A model generated the notes under the pieces. That model was not told where the DNA came from. It saw only the letters and a program-made list of their open reading frames with translations, and made no database searches. Made by a program: the position numbers and the translations under genes. A stretch of 64,000 bases of DNA from Pseudaquabacterium pictum (GTDB lineage: Bacteria > Pseudomonadota > Gammaproteobacteria > Burkholderiales > Burkholderiaceae_C): assembly GCF_005403045.1 (NCBI RefSeq), contig NZ_BJCL01000005.1, positions 1 to 64,000 of the forward strand. Direction: 5' to 3'. This document shows, piece by piece, positions 1 to 11,385 of the stretch. Every line of letters begins with the position of its first letter. Positions within the stretch are counted from its first letter, which is position 1.

Positions 1-1299
1 GTGGCATCCGCCCCGGCCGCTGCCGGCCCGGCGCCCACGGCCACGGCCGGCGGTGGATCCGGCCCGGCGCCGGCATTGCCCAGCCCGGCGCCCCTGCCGG
101 CCGCCGAGGCGCCAGGCGCCAGTGTCTTCGACAGCCTCACCAGCAACCCCTGGTTGCTGCCCGGCGCCGGCCTGCTGGCGCTGGCACTCGGCGGCCTGGC
201 GGTGTGGCGGTTGCGCGGCCGGCCGAAGGCGGCCAGCGAGACCTCGTTCCTCGAGAGCCGCATGCAGCCCGATTCGTTCTTCGGCGCCAGCGGCGGCCAG
301 CGGGTGGACACCCGCGACGGCAGCAACAGCAACGCCAGCTCGATGGGCTACTCGCTCAGCCAACTCGACGCCATCGGCGATGTCGACCCCGTGGCCGAGG
401 CCGATGTCTACCTCGCCTACGGCCGCGACCTGCAGGCCGAGGAAATCCTCAAGGAAGCCATGCGCGCCACGCCCGACCGGCTGGCGGTGCGCACCAAGCT
501 GCTGGAGGTGTATGCCAAGCGCCGCGACACCAAGGGCTTTGAGCTGCTGGCCACCCAGTTGTATGCGCTGACCAAGGGCACTGGCGCCGATTGGTCACAG
601 GCCCAGGCCCTGGGCCTGCAGATCGACCCCGACAACCAGCTGTACCAGCCTGGCGGCCACCCCGAGGAGATCATCCTCGATGGCGAGCGGGTGGTCGTGG
701 AGCCGCTCAGCGCCACCACGCAGCCGCATTCCATCCTGGCACCGTCGACCGAGGTGATGCCTGATTCGGAGCTGCCCCAGCTGACCGATCTGGACCTCGA
801 CCTGAACCTCGACCTGCCCGACGGCGGCGACAGCGCCCGTGCGATGCAGGCCACCCAGCCGCTGGTGCCCAGCGCCCAGCGCCCGGGCGACCTGAGCCTG
901 GACTTCGACGAAGAGCCCACGATGCCGGTGCGGCGCAAGCAGCCGCCGGTCACGCCGGACCTGGACCTGGATTCGCTCACCATGGATCTGGACGACGGTC
1001 CGACCATCAGCCAGCCGACCATCAGCGAGCCCACCGTCAACCTGGGCAAGCGTGGTGGCGACACCACCATCGACTTTGGTGATTTCGACACCACCGACCG
1101 TGGCCCGCTGGCCGGCCCGACGACGGTGTCTTCCGGCAGCCTGGACGACGACCCCCTGGCCCGCAAGCTGGAACTGGCCGAGGAGTTCCGCCAGATCGGC
1201 GACCTGGAAGGCGCGCGCGACCTGCTGGAAGAAGTGGTGGCCAAGGCCGGCGGCACGCTGCGCGCCAAGGCCCAGGCCATGCTCGACGCCCTGAACTGA
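1..1299 (+). CDS. fimV: FimV-family pole/pilus assembly protein, C-terminal part
   Basis: This is the cytoplasmic end of a FimV/HubP-type inner-membrane protein, which in relatives organises the cell pole and type IV pilus or secretion functions. The reading frame is open at the window edge, so the N-terminal LysM-containing periplasmic part lies outside and the GTG at base 1 is not claimed as a start. After a Pro/Ala-rich linker there is one membrane segment at about residues 49-67. Next comes a TPR-like stretch at about 125-205 (motif AEADVYLAYGRDLQAEEIL), a long acidic region rich in DLDLDL repeats, and the FimV C-terminal helical module in the last 45 residues (ARKLELAEEFRQIGDLEGA). The stop codon overlaps the truA start by one base (TGATG). 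Placement immediately before truA is common in Burkholderiales and supports the call. Confidence 0.9.
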   Translation: MASAPAAAGPAPTATAGGGSGPAPALPSPAPLPAAEAPGASVFDSLTSNPWLLPGAGLLALALGGLAVWRLRGRPKAASETSFLESRMQPDSFFGASGGQRVDTRDGSNSNASSMGYSLSQLDAIGDVDPVAEADVYLAYGRDLQAEEILKEAMRATPDRLAVRTKLLEVYAKRRDTKGFELLATQLYALTKGTGADWSQAQALGLQIDPDNQLYQPGGHPEEIILDGERVVVEPLSATTQPHSILAPSTEVMPDSELPQLTDLDLDLNLDLPDGGDSARAMQATQPLVPSAQRPGDLSLDFDEEPTMPVRRKQPPVTPDLDLDSLTMDLDDGPTISQPTISEPTVNLGKRGGDTTIDFGDFDTTDRGPLAGPTTVSSGSLDDDPLARKLELAEEFRQIGDLEGARDLLEEVVAKAGGTLRAKAQAMLDALN

Positions 1300-2084
1300 T
1301 GCCGCGCCTGGCCCTCGGGGTCAGCTACCGCGGCGGTGCCTACCGCGGTTGGCAGAGCCAGCCGGGCGGGCAGACGGTGCAGGACGCGCTGGAGGCGGCG
1401 CTCACCGCCTTCGTCGACCAGCCGGTGACGACGGTCTGCGCCGGCCGCACCGACGCCGGCGTGCATGCCTTCAACCAGGTGGTGCACCTCGACAGTCCGG
1501 TCGAGCGCGGGCCCTTCAGCTGGCTGCGTGGAACCAACCGCCATCTGCCGGCCGACATCGCCCTGCAGTGGGCGCAGCCGGTGCCCGATGACTTCCACGC
1601 CCGCTTCCACGCCCGCGGCCGGCGCTACCGTTACCTGCTGCTGGAATCGGCGATGCGCCCGGCGCTGGAGGCCGGCGCCGTCGGCTGGACCTTCCGGCCG
1701 CTGGATGCCGAGGCGATGCGCGCCGCGGCGGTGCTGCTGGTCGGCGAGTACGACTTCTCGTCGTTCCGCTCGTCGGAATGCCAGGCGAAGAGCCCGGTGA
1801 AGACCCTGCGCGCCATCACCATCAACCGGCGCGGCCCGTACTGGCGCTTCGACTTCGACGGCTCGGCCTTCCTGCACCACATGGTGCGCAACATCATGGG
1901 CTGCCTGGTGGCCGTGGGCAGCGGCCGCCAGCCGCCGGGCTGGCTGGGCGAGGTGCTGGCCGCCCGCAACCGCGATGCCGCCGCGCCCACATTTGCCGCC
2001 GACGGCCTGTACTTTGCCGGGCCGTACTACGATGCGGCGCTGGGCCTGCCCGAGCACACGCCAGCGATGGACTGGCTGCCCTGA
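1299..2084 (+). CDS. truA: tRNA pseudouridine(38-40) synthase TruA
   Basis: TruA converts uridines 38-40 in the anticodon arm of many tRNAs to pseudouridine in the cytoplasm. The 261-residue product matches the usual family length. The catalytic motif GRTDAGVHA is intact, with the nucleophilic aspartate at residue 52. The conserved FHARFHARGRRYRY segment follows, and HMVRNIMG lies in the second half. The ATG overlaps the fimV stop by one base, which suggests translational coupling, and trpF begins six bases after the stop. This is an ordinary core gene. Confidence 0.97.
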   Translation: MPRLALGVSYRGGAYRGWQSQPGGQTVQDALEAALTAFVDQPVTTVCAGRTDAGVHAFNQVVHLDSPVERGPFSWLRGTNRHLPADIALQWAQPVPDDFHARFHARGRRYRYLLLESAMRPALEAGAVGWTFRPLDAEAMRAAAVLLVGEYDFSSFRSSECQAKSPVKTLRAITINRRGPYWRFDFDGSAFLHHMVRNIMGCLVAVGSGRQPPGWLGEVLAARNRDAAAPTFAADGLYFAGPYYDAALGLPEHTPAMDWLP

Positions 2085-2090
2085 GCAACG

Positions 2091-2756
2091 ATGAGCTTCC
2101 ACCCCCGCACCCGCATCAAGATCTGCGGCCTCACCCGTGAGGCCGACGTGGACGCGGCCGTCGAGGCCGGCGCCGACGCCATCGGCTTCGTGCTGTATGC
2201 CAAGAGCCCGCGCGCCGTCAGCGTCGACCGCGCCGGTGAACTGGCCCAGCGGCTGCCGCCCTTCGTCACGCCGGTGTGCCTGCTGGTCAATGCCGATGCG
2301 GCCCTGCTGCAGGCCACGCTGGCGGCGGTGCCGAATGCGCTGCTGCAGTTCCACGGTGACGAAAGCCCGGCCGACTGCGAGGCGGTGCATGCCCGGACTG
2401 GACGCCCCTACTTGCGGGCCGCGCGCATGGCGCCGGGCTTCGCTTTGCTAGACTTCGCGGCTGCGCATCCCCACGCGTCGGGCATCCTGCTCGATGCCCA
2501 CGTCGACGGCTATGGTGGGGGTGGAAAGGCATTCGATTGGTCGCTCATTCCCGCCCGCGTGCCCCGTCCGGTCGTTTTGTCTGGTGGGTTGCACATTGCC
2601 AACGTGATCGATGGCATCACGCAGGTGCGGCCCTGGGCGGTTGACGTCTCGTCTGGCGTCGAAGTCGCCAAGGGCCTGAAGGATGCGGCGCTGATGCGCC
2701 AGTTCTGCGATGCAGTGCGCGAGGCCGATGCCCGCATTGCCGACGCAGACAGCTGA
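2091..2756 (+). CDS. trpF: Phosphoribosylanthranilate isomerase TrpF
   Basis: This enzyme catalyses the Amadori rearrangement of N-(5-phosphoribosyl)anthranilate to CdRP, the third step of tryptophan synthesis. The 221-residue (beta/alpha)8 protein carries KICGLT near the start with the catalytic cysteine, FHGDE in the middle, [18 protein letters not shown] with the catalytic aspartate, and the phosphate-binding VLSGGL and DVSSGVE segments. It is a stand-alone TrpF rather than a TrpC fusion. It sits between truA and trpB, the usual arrangement in this group. A short GC-rich hairpin without a U-tract lies between it and trpB. Confidence 0.97.
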   Translation: MSFHPRTRIKICGLTREADVDAAVEAGADAIGFVLYAKSPRAVSVDRAGELAQRLPPFVTPVCLLVNADAALLQATLAAVPNALLQFHGDESPADCEAVHARTGRPYLRAARMAPGFALLDFAAAHPHASGILLDAHVDGYGGGGKAFDWSLIPARVPRPVVLSGGLHIANVIDGITQVRPWAVDVSSGVEVAKGLKDAALMRQFCDAVREADARIADADS

Positions 2757-2766
2757 ACCACCCATT

Positions 2767-2786
2767 GCCCGGCCACTGAGCCGGGC
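2767..2786 (+). other. Intercistronic hairpin between trpF and trpB
   Basis: A perfect 7-bp stem (GCCCGGC / GCCGGGC) with a 6-base loop lies just upstream of the trpB ribosome-binding site. There is no following T-run, so it is not a canonical intrinsic terminator. It may modulate mRNA stability or trpB translation. This reading is inference from the sequence alone. Confidence 0.4.
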
Positions 2787-2799
2787 CCGAAGGACACCC

Positions 2800-4097
<1,298 letters not shown>

Positions 4098-4101
<4 letters not shown>

Positions 4102-4910
4102 GCCGCATCCAGTCGACGCTGGCCACGCTGCTGGCCCAGGGCCGCAAGGCGCTGATCCCCTACGTCACCGCCGGTGACCCGTTTTCCGATGCCACCGTCG
4201 AGATCATGCAGGCGCTGGCCGATGGCGGCGCCGACATCATCGAACTGGGCGTGCCCTTCAGTGACCCGATGGCCGACGGCCCGGTGATCCAGCAGGCCAG
4301 CGAGCGGGCGCTGGCCCGCGGCATCGGCCTGACCCAGGTGCTGGGCTTCGTGCGCGACTTCCGCCGCCACAACACCGCCACGCCGGTGGTGCTGATGGGC
4401 TACGCCAACCCGGTGGAGCGCTACGACCAGACCCACGGGGCCGGCCGCTTCATCCGCGATGCGGCCGAGGCCGGCGTCGACGGCCTGCTGGTGGTCGACT
4501 ACCCACCGGAGGAATGCGCGCAGTTCTCGGCCGACCTGGCGGCGGCCGGCATGGACCTGATCTTCCTGCTGGCGCCCACCAGCACCGAGCAGCGCATCCG
4601 CGACGTGGCACGGGTGGCCACTGGCTATGTCTACTACGTGTCGCTGAAGGGCGTCACCGGCGCCGGTCACCTGGACACCGACGCGGTGGCCGAGGCGGTG
4701 CCACGCATCCGGGCGCATGTCAAGGTGCCGGTTGGGGTAGGCTTCGGCATCCGTGACGCGGTGACGGCCCAGGCCGTGGCCCGGGTGTCGGATGCGGTGG
4801 TCATCGGCTCGCGCCTGGTGCAACTGCTGAACGAGGCGCCGCGGGCGCAGTCGGCAGCGGTGGCCAAGGGCTTCATGGCCGAGATCCGCACCGCACTCGA
4901 CACGCTGTGA
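4098..4910 (+). CDS. trpA: Tryptophan synthase alpha chain TrpA
   Basis: TrpA cleaves indole-3-glycerol phosphate to indole and glyceraldehyde-3-phosphate. The 270-residue TIM barrel has both catalytic acids in the classical positions: E49 in [11 protein letters not shown] and D60 in DPMADGP. The phosphate-binding region GVGFGIRD is present. The start ATG 4098 overlaps the trpB stop. A much longer in-frame extension upstream is only a shadow of trpB. accD follows after 19 bases, so the acetyl-CoA carboxylase subunit is probably co-transcribed. Confidence 0.98.
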
Positions 4911-4929
4911 ACTTGCTGGAGAGCACCTG

Positions 4930-5802
4930 ATGAGCTGGCTGGAAAAACTGCTGCCACCGAAGATCCAACAGACCGACCCGACCGAGCGCCGCTCGGTGCC
5001 CGAAGGCCTGTGGGTGAAGTGTCCGGCCTGCGAGACGGTGCTCTACAACACCGACCTGGCGCAGAACGTCAACGTCTGCCCCAAGTGCGGCCACCACCAC
5101 CGCATCGGCGCGCGGGAACGGCTCAATGCCTTCCTCGATGCCGAGGGCCGCTGGGAAATCGGCCAGGAGGTGGTGCCGGTCGACCCGCTGAAGTTCAAGG
5201 ACAGCCGCAAGTACCCCGAGCGTCTGAAGGACGCGCTGGAAACCACCGGCGAGACCGATGCGCTGGTGGTCTTCGGCGGCGCGGTGATGAGCGTGCCGCT
5301 GGTGGCCGCCTGCTTCGAGTTCGACTTCATGGGCGGCTCGATGGGCTCGGTGGTGGGTGAGCGCTTCGTGCGGGGCGTGCATGCCGCGCTGGAGCAGAAG
5401 GTGCCCTTCGTCTGCTTCACCGCCACTGGCGGCGCCCGCATGCAGGAAGGCCTGTTCAGCCTGTTCCAGATGGCCAAGACCAATGCCGCCCTGGGCCGGC
5501 TGGCCAAAGCCAAGCTGCCCTACATCAGCGTGCTGTGCGACCCCACGATGGGCGGCGTGTCGGCCAGCTTCGCCTTCGTGGGCGATGTGGTGCTGGCCGA
5601 GCCCAAGGCGCTGGTCGGCTTTGCCGGCCCGCGGGTGATCGAGAACACCGTGCGCGAGAAGCTGCCCGAAGGCTTCCAGCGCGCCGAGTTCCTGATCACC
5701 AAGGGCGCGATCGACCAGATCGTCGACCGCCGGCAGCTGCGGCCGACCATCGCCAGCATGCTGGCCATGCTGCAACGCCAGAGCGCCGACGCCGTCAGCT
5801 GA
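4930..5802 (+). CDS. accD: Acetyl-CoA carboxylase carboxyltransferase beta subunit AccD
   Basis: AccD forms the carboxyltransferase with AccA, transferring the carboxyl group from biotin to acetyl-CoA to make malonyl-CoA. The 290-residue protein starts with the Cys4 zinc ribbon (C31, C34, C50, C53; CPAC...CPKC), followed by the crotonase-fold carboxyltransferase domain with [12 protein letters not shown] and GGARMQEG. The start is preceded by GGAGAG. It is the last gene before a strong terminator, so trpF-trpB-trpA-accD look like one transcription unit. This linkage is widespread in beta- and gammaproteobacteria. Confidence 0.98.
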   Translation: MSWLEKLLPPKIQQTDPTERRSVPEGLWVKCPACETVLYNTDLAQNVNVCPKCGHHHRIGARERLNAFLDAEGRWEIGQEVVPVDPLKFKDSRKYPERLKDALETTGETDALVVFGGAVMSVPLVAACFEFDFMGGSMGSVVGERFVRGVHAALEQKVPFVCFTATGGARMQEGLFSLFQMAKTNAALGRLAKAKLPYISVLCDPTMGGVSASFAFVGDVVLAEPKALVGFAGPRVIENTVREKLPEGFQRAEFLITKGAIDQIVDRRQLRPTIASMLAMLQRQSADAVS

Positions 5803-5824
5803 GGCCCGCCGCGCCGCATCCACC

Positions 5825-5851
5825 GGGCCCTGCGTGGGCCCGCTTTCTTTT
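5825..5851 (+). terminator. Intrinsic terminator after accD
   Basis: An inverted repeat GGGCCC-TGCGT-GGGCCC (5825-5841) is followed by GCTTTCTTTT, the classic shape of a Rho-independent terminator. It closes the trpFBA-accD unit. Its position also argues against a folC start at GTG 5834, which would place the hairpin inside the coding region. Confidence 0.85.
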
Positions 5852-5863
5852 CCGAGGCCGCTC

Positions 5864-7159
5864 GTGACCCTGCCCACCACGCTGGACCAATGGCTCGCCC
5901 ACTGCGAGCAGCTGCACCCCAAGACCATCGACATGACGCTGGAGCGGGTGGCCGCGCTGTGCCAGCGCCTGGGCCTGCAGTTCACCGTGCCGGTGGTGGC
6001 GGTGGCCGGCACCAACGGCAAGGGGTCATCCTGCGCGATGCTGGAAGCCATCGCCCTGCAGGCCGGCTACCGCGTCGGCCTGTACATCAAGCCGCACCTG
6101 GTGCACTTCAACGAGCGCTGCCGCATCAACGGCGAGATGGCTAGCGACGCGCTGCTGCTCGAGCACTTCCAGGCGGTGGAGGCGGCGCGCCAGGGCATCA
6201 CGCTGACCTGGTTCGAGTACACCACCCTGGTCATCATGCGGGCGCTGTCGCAGGCGCCGCTGGACCTGGTGATCCTGGAAGTGGGCATGGGCGGCCGGCT
6301 GGACGCGGTGAACGCGGTGGACTCGGACGTGGCGCTGATCACCAGCATCGCGCTGGACCACACCGAGTTCCTGGGCGACAACCGCGAGGCCATCGGCCGC
6401 GAAAAGGCCGGCATCATGCGCGCCGGCCGGCCCGTGGTGGTCAGCGATCCGCAGCCGCCGGCCAGCCTGCAGGCCCGCGCCACCGAACTGGGCGCCGACC
6501 TGCGCCAGCTGGGCGTGGACTTCAACTTCCAGGGCGACAAGCAGCAGTGGGGCTGGCGCGGCCGCAGCACCCGCTTCAACGGCCTGGCCTACCCGGCGCT
6601 GCGCGGTGCCAACCAGTTGCTCAACGCCGCCGGCGTGCTGGCGGTGTTCGAGGCGCTGCGCGACCGCCTGCCGGTCAATGCCCAGGCGGTGCGCAACGGC
6701 CTGGCGATGGTGGAATTGCCCGGGCGCTTCCAGATCGTGCCGGGCCAGCCCACCCTGGTGCTGGATGTGGCGCACAACCCGCAGTCGGTGGCGGCGCTGG
6801 CGCTCAACCTCGATCAGATGGGTTTCTACCCGGCCACGCATGCGGTGTTCGGCGCCATGCGCGACAAGGACCTGGCCACGCTGCTGCCGCACCTGGCGCC
6901 GCTGGTCGACCACTGGCACCTGACCGACCTGCCCACGCCCCGCGCCGCGCGCGCCCAGGAGCTGGCGGCACTGGTACAGGCCGCGGCGGGGGGGCGCACC
7001 GTCACCATCCACACCCACGCCAGCCCCGATGCGGCGCTGAAGGCGGCCGCTGCGTCGGCAGACCCCGCTGATAGAATCGTGGTCTTCGGATCGTTCTTCA
7101 CCGTGGGCGGTGTGCTGAAAGACGGCTTGCCCCGTCTGGCGGCCCGGCATCTGGGCTGA
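5864..7159 (+). CDS. folC: Bifunctional folylpolyglutamate synthase / dihydrofolate synthase FolC
   Basis: FolC adds glutamate to dihydropteroate (making dihydrofolate) and extends the polyglutamate tail of folates, an ATP-dependent Mur-ligase-type reaction. The P-loop VAVAGTNGKGSS and the substrate loop YIKPHLVHFNERCRING are intact, and the C-terminal Mur domain carries LDVAHNPQS. Start chosen at GTG 5864, which has GAGG seven bases upstream. The alternative GTG 5834 lies inside a terminator hairpin. The product is 431 residues, the normal length. Genes downstream (SPOR protein, cvpA, purF) follow the conserved enterobacterial/betaproteobacterial order. Confidence 0.95.
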   Translation: MTLPTTLDQWLAHCEQLHPKTIDMTLERVAALCQRLGLQFTVPVVAVAGTNGKGSSCAMLEAIALQAGYRVGLYIKPHLVHFNERCRINGEMASDALLLEHFQAVEAARQGITLTWFEYTTLVIMRALSQAPLDLVILEVGMGGRLDAVNAVDSDVALITSIALDHTEFLGDNREAIGREKAGIMRAGRPVVVSDPQPPASLQARATELGADLRQLGVDFNFQGDKQQWGWRGRSTRFNGLAYPALRGANQLLNAAGVLAVFEALRDRLPVNAQAVRNGLAMVELPGRFQIVPGQPTLVLDVAHNPQSVAALALNLDQMGFYPATHAVFGAMRDKDLATLLPHLAPLVDHWHLTDLPTPRAARAQELAALVQAAAGGRTVTIHTHASPDAALKAAAASADPADRIVVFGSFFTVGGVLKDGLPRLAARHLG

Positions 7160-7230
7160 CAACAAGCCCCGGCGCCGGCCCCGGCGGCCGCAACACCCCT
7201 TCACCACCACCGGCTGCGGCCCCTGCCCGC

Positions 7231-8001
7231 ATGGGTCTGCTGTCCCTCTTCCAACGCCAATTCGACGCCGCGGCCGATGCCCCGGCGGCCGAGCCCGATG
7301 CCGTCGCGGCGGCCCGCACCCGCGCCCGCCGCCGGCTGATCGGCGCGGCCGTGCTGCTGGGCATCGGCGTGGTGGGCTTCCCGCTGCTGTTCGAGACCCA
7401 GCCGCGGCCGGTGCCGGTGAACATTCCCATCGAGATTCCGCGCAAGGACGGCGCCCCGCCGCTGGCCCCGCCCGGGCCCAGCCCGGCGCTGTCGGCCGCA
7501 TCGGCTGCGGTGGTGGTCCCGGATGCCGAAGCCCCGGCGGCCCGGCCGGCCGAGATCACCGAGCGTGCCGCCGATGCCGGCCGCGAGATCCCGCCGCCGG
7601 CCTCGGCGCCCGCAGCGCGCGAGACCGCGGTGGCTGCCGCACCCAAGCCGGCCGTGCCGGCGTCCAAGCCCGCCGCGGCACCCTCCCGGCCTGCACCGGC
7701 CACCAATGACGGTGCCCGCGCCGAAGCCCTGCTCAACGGCCAGGCCGCCACGCCGCCAGCCAGCGCCCCCGCGGGCCGAACCGTGGTGCAGGTGGGCGCC
7801 TACACCGAGCCGGCCAAGCTGAAGGAAGCGCGGCAGAAGGTCGAGCAGCTGGGCTTCAAGACCTACACCCAGGTGGTGGAGGTCGATGGCACCAAGCGCA
7901 CCCGGGTGCGGGTGGGGCCGTTCGCCACCAAGGCCGAGGCCGACAAGGCCGCCGCCCGCATCAAGGCCAGTGGCCTGCCGGCGGCCATCCTCACGTTGTG
8001 A
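7231..8001 (+). CDS. SPOR-domain inner-membrane protein (DedD/FtsN-like)
   Basis: This is a bitopic cell-envelope protein whose C-terminal SPOR domain would bind denuded septal peptidoglycan during division. The 256 residues comprise a short Arg-rich cytoplasmic N-terminus (RTRARRR), one membrane segment at about residues 35-53, a long Pro/Ala-rich periplasmic linker, and a C-terminal SPOR fold (about 183-256) containing VVQVGAYTEPAKLKEAR and RTRVRVGPFATKAEADKAAARI. It lies between folC and cvpA, the position of dedD in related genomes. DedD is the best guess but FtsN-like function cannot be excluded. Confidence 0.9.
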   Translation: MGLLSLFQRQFDAAADAPAAEPDAVAAARTRARRRLIGAAVLLGIGVVGFPLLFETQPRPVPVNIPIEIPRKDGAPPLAPPGPSPALSAASAAVVVPDAEAPAARPAEITERAADAGREIPPPASAPAARETAVAAAPKPAVPASKPAAAPSRPAPATNDGARAEALLNGQAATPPASAPAGRTVVQVGAYTEPAKLKEARQKVEQLGFKTYTQVVEVDGTKRTRVRVGPFATKAEADKAAARIKASGLPAAILTL

Positions 8002-8012
8002 CGGCCACTGCC

Positions 8013-8510
8013 ATGCCCGCGCTCGGCTGGGTCGACTGGACGCTGCTGGCGGTGCTCGGCCTGTCGGTGGTGGTGGGCTTGTGGCGCGGGCTGGTGTTCG
8101 AGCTGATGTCGCTGGTGGGCTGGGTGGTGGCCTATGTGGCCGCGCAGCTGTACTCGGCCCAGGTGGCGCCGCACTTGCCGATCGGCCTGCCCGGCTCCGC
8201 CTTGAACCTGGGTGCCGGCTTCGCGCTCACCTTCATCGGCGTGCTGATCGCCTGGACGCTGCTGGCCCGGCTGGTGCGCCTGCTGGTGCATGCCACGCCG
8301 CTGACCCTGGTCGACCGCAGCCTGGGCGCCGCCTTCGGCCTGCTGCGCGGCGCCGTGCTGCTGCTGGCCGCGGCCACCATCGTCACGCTGACGCCGGCAG
8401 CGCGCAGCCAACCCTGGCAGGATAGCCAGGGCGCCGCCCTGCTGCGGGTGGCGCTGCAGGGCATCAAGCCGGTGCTGCCGGCCGAGGTGGCCCGGCACTT
8501 GCCGGCCTGA
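8013..8510 (+). CDS. cvpA: CvpA family membrane protein
   Basis: This multi-pass inner-membrane protein belongs to the family named for colicin V production; its molecular role remains unsettled and relatives affect envelope stress and biofilm. Four hydrophobic segments are visible, starting with [21 protein letters not shown], and the conserved FGLLRGAV motif is present. The start is uncertain: ATG 8013 is preferred on codon type, while GTG 7998 would overlap the preceding stop (GTGA) and add five residues. Neither has a clear Shine-Dalgarno sequence. The gene sits directly before purF, as in E. coli. Confidence 0.9.
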   Translation: MPALGWVDWTLLAVLGLSVVVGLWRGLVFELMSLVGWVVAYVAAQLYSAQVAPHLPIGLPGSALNLGAGFALTFIGVLIAWTLLARLVRLLVHATPLTLVDRSLGAAFGLLRGAVLLLAAATIVTLTPAARSQPWQDSQGAALLRVALQGIKPVLPAEVARHLPA

Positions 8511-8581
8511 GCCACGTCCCCATCTGCTGTCCCTTCGCCCACGGCGCCCTCCATCTTTCCCAGCCTCCAGGACTCTCCACC

Positions 8582-10108
8582 ATGTGCGGCATCGTTGGCG
8601 TGATCTCCAAAGCGCCGGTCAACCAGCTCATCTACGACGCACTGTTGCTGCTGCAGCACCGCGGCCAGGACGCGGCAGGCATCGTCACCATGCAGGGCAC
8701 GCAGTGCTTCATGCACAAGGCCCGCGGCATGGTGAAGGATGTGTTCCGCACCCGCAACATGCGGGCGCTGCCCGGCCCGGTGGGCCTGGGCCAGGTGCGC
8801 TACCCCACGGCTGGCAATGCCTTCAATGAAGAGGAGGCGCAGCCTTTCTATGTCAACGCGCCCTACGGCATCGTGCTGGTGCACAACGGCAACCTGACCA
8901 ATGCCCATGCGCTGAAGACCGAGCTGTTCGACATCGACCGCCGCCACATCAACACCGGCAGCGACACCGAGGTGCTGATCAATGTGCTGGCCCACGAGAT
9001 GGAGCGCAGCGGCCGCGACGTGCCGCTGACGCCCGAGCTGGTGTTCCGCGCGGTGCGGGCGGTGCACCAGCGCATCCGCGGCTCGTATGCGGTGATCGCG
9101 CTGATCGCCGGCTACGGCCTGCTGGCCTTCCGTGATCCGTACGGCATCCGGCCGCTGGTCTACGGCGTGGCCGAGGGCCCGGACGGTCCGGAGATCATGG
9201 TGGCCAGCGAGACCGTGGCGCTGGAAGGCACCGGCCACACCACCGTGCGCGACGTGGCGCCCGGCGAGGCCCTGTTCATCGACCTGGACGGCAAGGTGCA
9301 TGCCCAGCAGTGCGCCGAACAACCGACGCTGCACCCCTGCATGTTCGAGTACGTGTACCTGGCGCGGCCCGATTCGGTGATCGACGGCATCTCGGTCTAC
9401 CAGGCGCGGCTGAACCTGGGCGAGACACTGGCCCAGCGGGTGATCAACACCATGCCGCCCAGCGACATCGACGTGGTCATCCCCATCCCCGAGAGCAGCC
9501 GGCCCAGCGCCATGCAGCTGGCGCAGAAGATCGGCAAGCCCTACCGCGAGGGCTTCGTGAAGAACCGCTACGTCGGCCGCACCTTCATCATGCCGGGCCA
9601 GCAGGCGCGCAAGAAGAGCGTGCGCCAGAAGCTCAATGCCATCGGCGTGGAGTTCAAGGGCCGCAACGTGCTGCTGGTCGACGACAGCATCGTGCGCGGC
9701 ACCACCAGCAAGGAGATCGTGCAGATGGCCCGCGAGGCCGGCGCCCGCAAGGTCTACATGGCCTCGGCCGCGCCACCGGTCCGTTATCCCAATGTCTACG
9801 GCATCGACATGCCGACCTCGGAAGAGCTGATCGCCCACAACCGCACCGTCGAGGAGATCCGCCAGTTCATCGGTGCCGACGCGCTGATCTACCAGGACGT
9901 GGACGCGATGAAGCGGGTGGTGGGCGCGCTGAACCCGGCCATCGTCGGCTTCGAGGCCAGCTGCTTCGACGGCCAGTACATCACCGGCGATGTCAGCGTG
10001 GCCGACTTCGCCGCCATCGAGGCCCAGCGCACCGCCGCCCGCAAGGACGACGAGGACAGCAACGACCGCACCCGCCTGACGCTGCAGAGCCGGGCCGAGC
10101 CCGCCTGA
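8582..10108 (+). CDS. purF: Amidophosphoribosyltransferase PurF
   Basis: PurF performs the committed step of purine synthesis, replacing the pyrophosphate of PRPP with ammonia from glutamine. The 508-residue protein begins with MCGIVGV, so Cys2 becomes the N-terminal nucleophile of the glutaminase domain after Met removal. The phosphoribosyltransferase domain carries the PRPP loop [13 protein letters not shown]. An AGGA precedes the start at suitable distance. The downstream gene metZ starts 26 bases later, as in other Burkholderiales and pseudomonads. Confidence 0.98.
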   Translation: MCGIVGVISKAPVNQLIYDALLLLQHRGQDAAGIVTMQGTQCFMHKARGMVKDVFRTRNMRALPGPVGLGQVRYPTAGNAFNEEEAQPFYVNAPYGIVLVHNGNLTNAHALKTELFDIDRRHINTGSDTEVLINVLAHEMERSGRDVPLTPELVFRAVRAVHQRIRGSYAVIALIAGYGLLAFRDPYGIRPLVYGVAEGPDGPEIMVASETVALEGTGHTTVRDVAPGEALFIDLDGKVHAQQCAEQPTLHPCMFEYVYLARPDSVIDGISVYQARLNLGETLAQRVINTMPPSDIDVVIPIPESSRPSAMQLAQKIGKPYREGFVKNRYVGRTFIMPGQQARKKSVRQKLNAIGVEFKGRNVLLVDDSIVRGTTSKEIVQMAREAGARKVYMASAAPPVRYPNVYGIDMPTSEELIAHNRTVEEIRQFIGADALIYQDVDAMKRVVGALNPAIVGFEASCFDGQYITGDVSVADFAAIEAQRTAARKDDEDSNDRTRLTLQSRAEPA

Positions 10109-10134
10109 GCCTGCCTCAGTCCCTGACACCGACC

Positions 10135-11373
10135 ATGAGCGACCACGATCCCGAAGCCGCCCGCATCGCCCGCGCCCGGCTGCCCGACGGCCTGCGGCCC
10201 GAGACGCTGGCGGTGCGCACCGCCATGGCGCCCAGCCAGCATGGCGAGAACTCCGAGGCGCTGTTCCTCAGCACCGCCTTCGTCCAGCCCGATTCCGAGA
10301 CCTCGGCCCGGCGCTTCGCCAACAACGAGGATTTCACCTACGGCCGCACCAGCAACCCGACGACGCGCAGTTTCGAGGCACGGCTGGCGGCGATGGAAGG
10401 CGCCGAGGCGGCCATCGCCACCTCCACCGGCATGAGCGCGATCCTGCTGCTGGTCATGGGCCTGCTGAAGGCTGGCGACCATGTGGTGTGCTCGCGCTCG
10501 GTGTTCGGCTCCACCATCGGCCTGCTGGGCAAGGAGTTCGGCAAGTTCGGCGTCGAGACCACGTTCGTCTCGCAGACCGACCTGGCCGAGTGGCGTGCAG
10601 CGCTGAAACCGACGACCAAGCTGCTGTTCGCCGAGACGCCCACCAACCCGCTGACCGAGGTGTGCGACATCGCGGCGCTGGCCGAGATCGCCCATGCGCA
10701 CGGCGCGCTGCTGACGGTGGACAACACCTTCTGCTCGCCGGCGCTGCAGCGCCCGCTGGCCCTGGGCGCGGATCTGGTGATGCATGCCGCCACCAAGTAC
10801 CTGGACGGGCAGGGCCGGGTGATGGCCGGCGCGCTGGCCGGGCCGAAGAAGCTGATCGTCGACGTGTTCGGGCCGACCCTGCGCACCGTCGGCATGACGC
10901 TTGCGCCGTTCAACGCGTGGGTGGTGCTCAAGGGCATGGAGACGCTGAACCTGCGCATGAAGGCGCAGAGCGAGGCCGCGCTGGCAGTGGCCCGCTGGCT
11001 GGAGGCGCACCCTGCCGTCAGCCGGGTGCACTACCCCGGGCTGCCCTCGCACCCGCAGCATGCGCTGGCGATGGCCCAGCAGAGCGGCCTGGGCGGCGCG
11101 GTGGTGTCGTTCGATGTGAAGGCCGATTCACCCGAGGCCGCCCGCGCCGCTGCCTTCCGCGTCATCGACAGCACCCGGGTGCTGAGCATCGCCACCAACC
11201 TGGGCGACACCAAGTCCATCATCACCCACCCGGCCACCACCTCGCATGGCCGGCTGACCGAGGCGCAGCGCCAGGCCGCCGGCATCGGCCAGGGCCTGGT
11301 GCGCCTGGCCGTCGGCCTGGAGCATGTGGACGACATCACCGACGACCTGCAGCGCGGCCTGGGGCTGTGCTGA
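10135..11373 (+). CDS. metZ: O-succinylhomoserine sulfhydrylase MetZ
   Basis: MetZ is a PLP enzyme of the cystathionine gamma-synthase family that makes homocysteine directly from O-succinylhomoserine and sulfide in methionine synthesis. The product is 412 residues. The cofactor lysine is K221 in HAATKYLDGQGR. The PLP phosphate site is STGMSAI, and SIATNLGDTKSIITHPA near the C-terminus is typical of the family. The start ATG 10135 gives MSDHDPE; the much longer open frame upstream is a shadow of purF. Its position after purF supports MetZ rather than MetB. Confidence 0.93.
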   Translation: MSDHDPEAARIARARLPDGLRPETLAVRTAMAPSQHGENSEALFLSTAFVQPDSETSARRFANNEDFTYGRTSNPTTRSFEARLAAMEGAEAAIATSTGMSAILLLVMGLLKAGDHVVCSRSVFGSTIGLLGKEFGKFGVETTFVSQTDLAEWRAALKPTTKLLFAETPTNPLTEVCDIAALAEIAHAHGALLTVDNTFCSPALQRPLALGADLVMHAATKYLDGQGRVMAGALAGPKKLIVDVFGPTLRTVGMTLAPFNAWVVLKGMETLNLRMKAQSEAALAVARWLEAHPAVSRVHYPGLPSHPQHALAMAQQSGLGGAVVSFDVKADSPEAARAAAFRVIDSTRVLSIATNLGDTKSIITHPATTSHGRLTEAQRQAAGIGQGLVRLAVGLEHVDDITDDLQRGLGLC

Positions 11374-11385
11374 ACCATTCCTGAC

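Noticed and set aside
5834-5863. Upstream GTG start for folC
   Set aside because: The codon lies inside the accD terminator hairpin; GTG 5864 has a Shine-Dalgarno match and gives the usual N-terminus.
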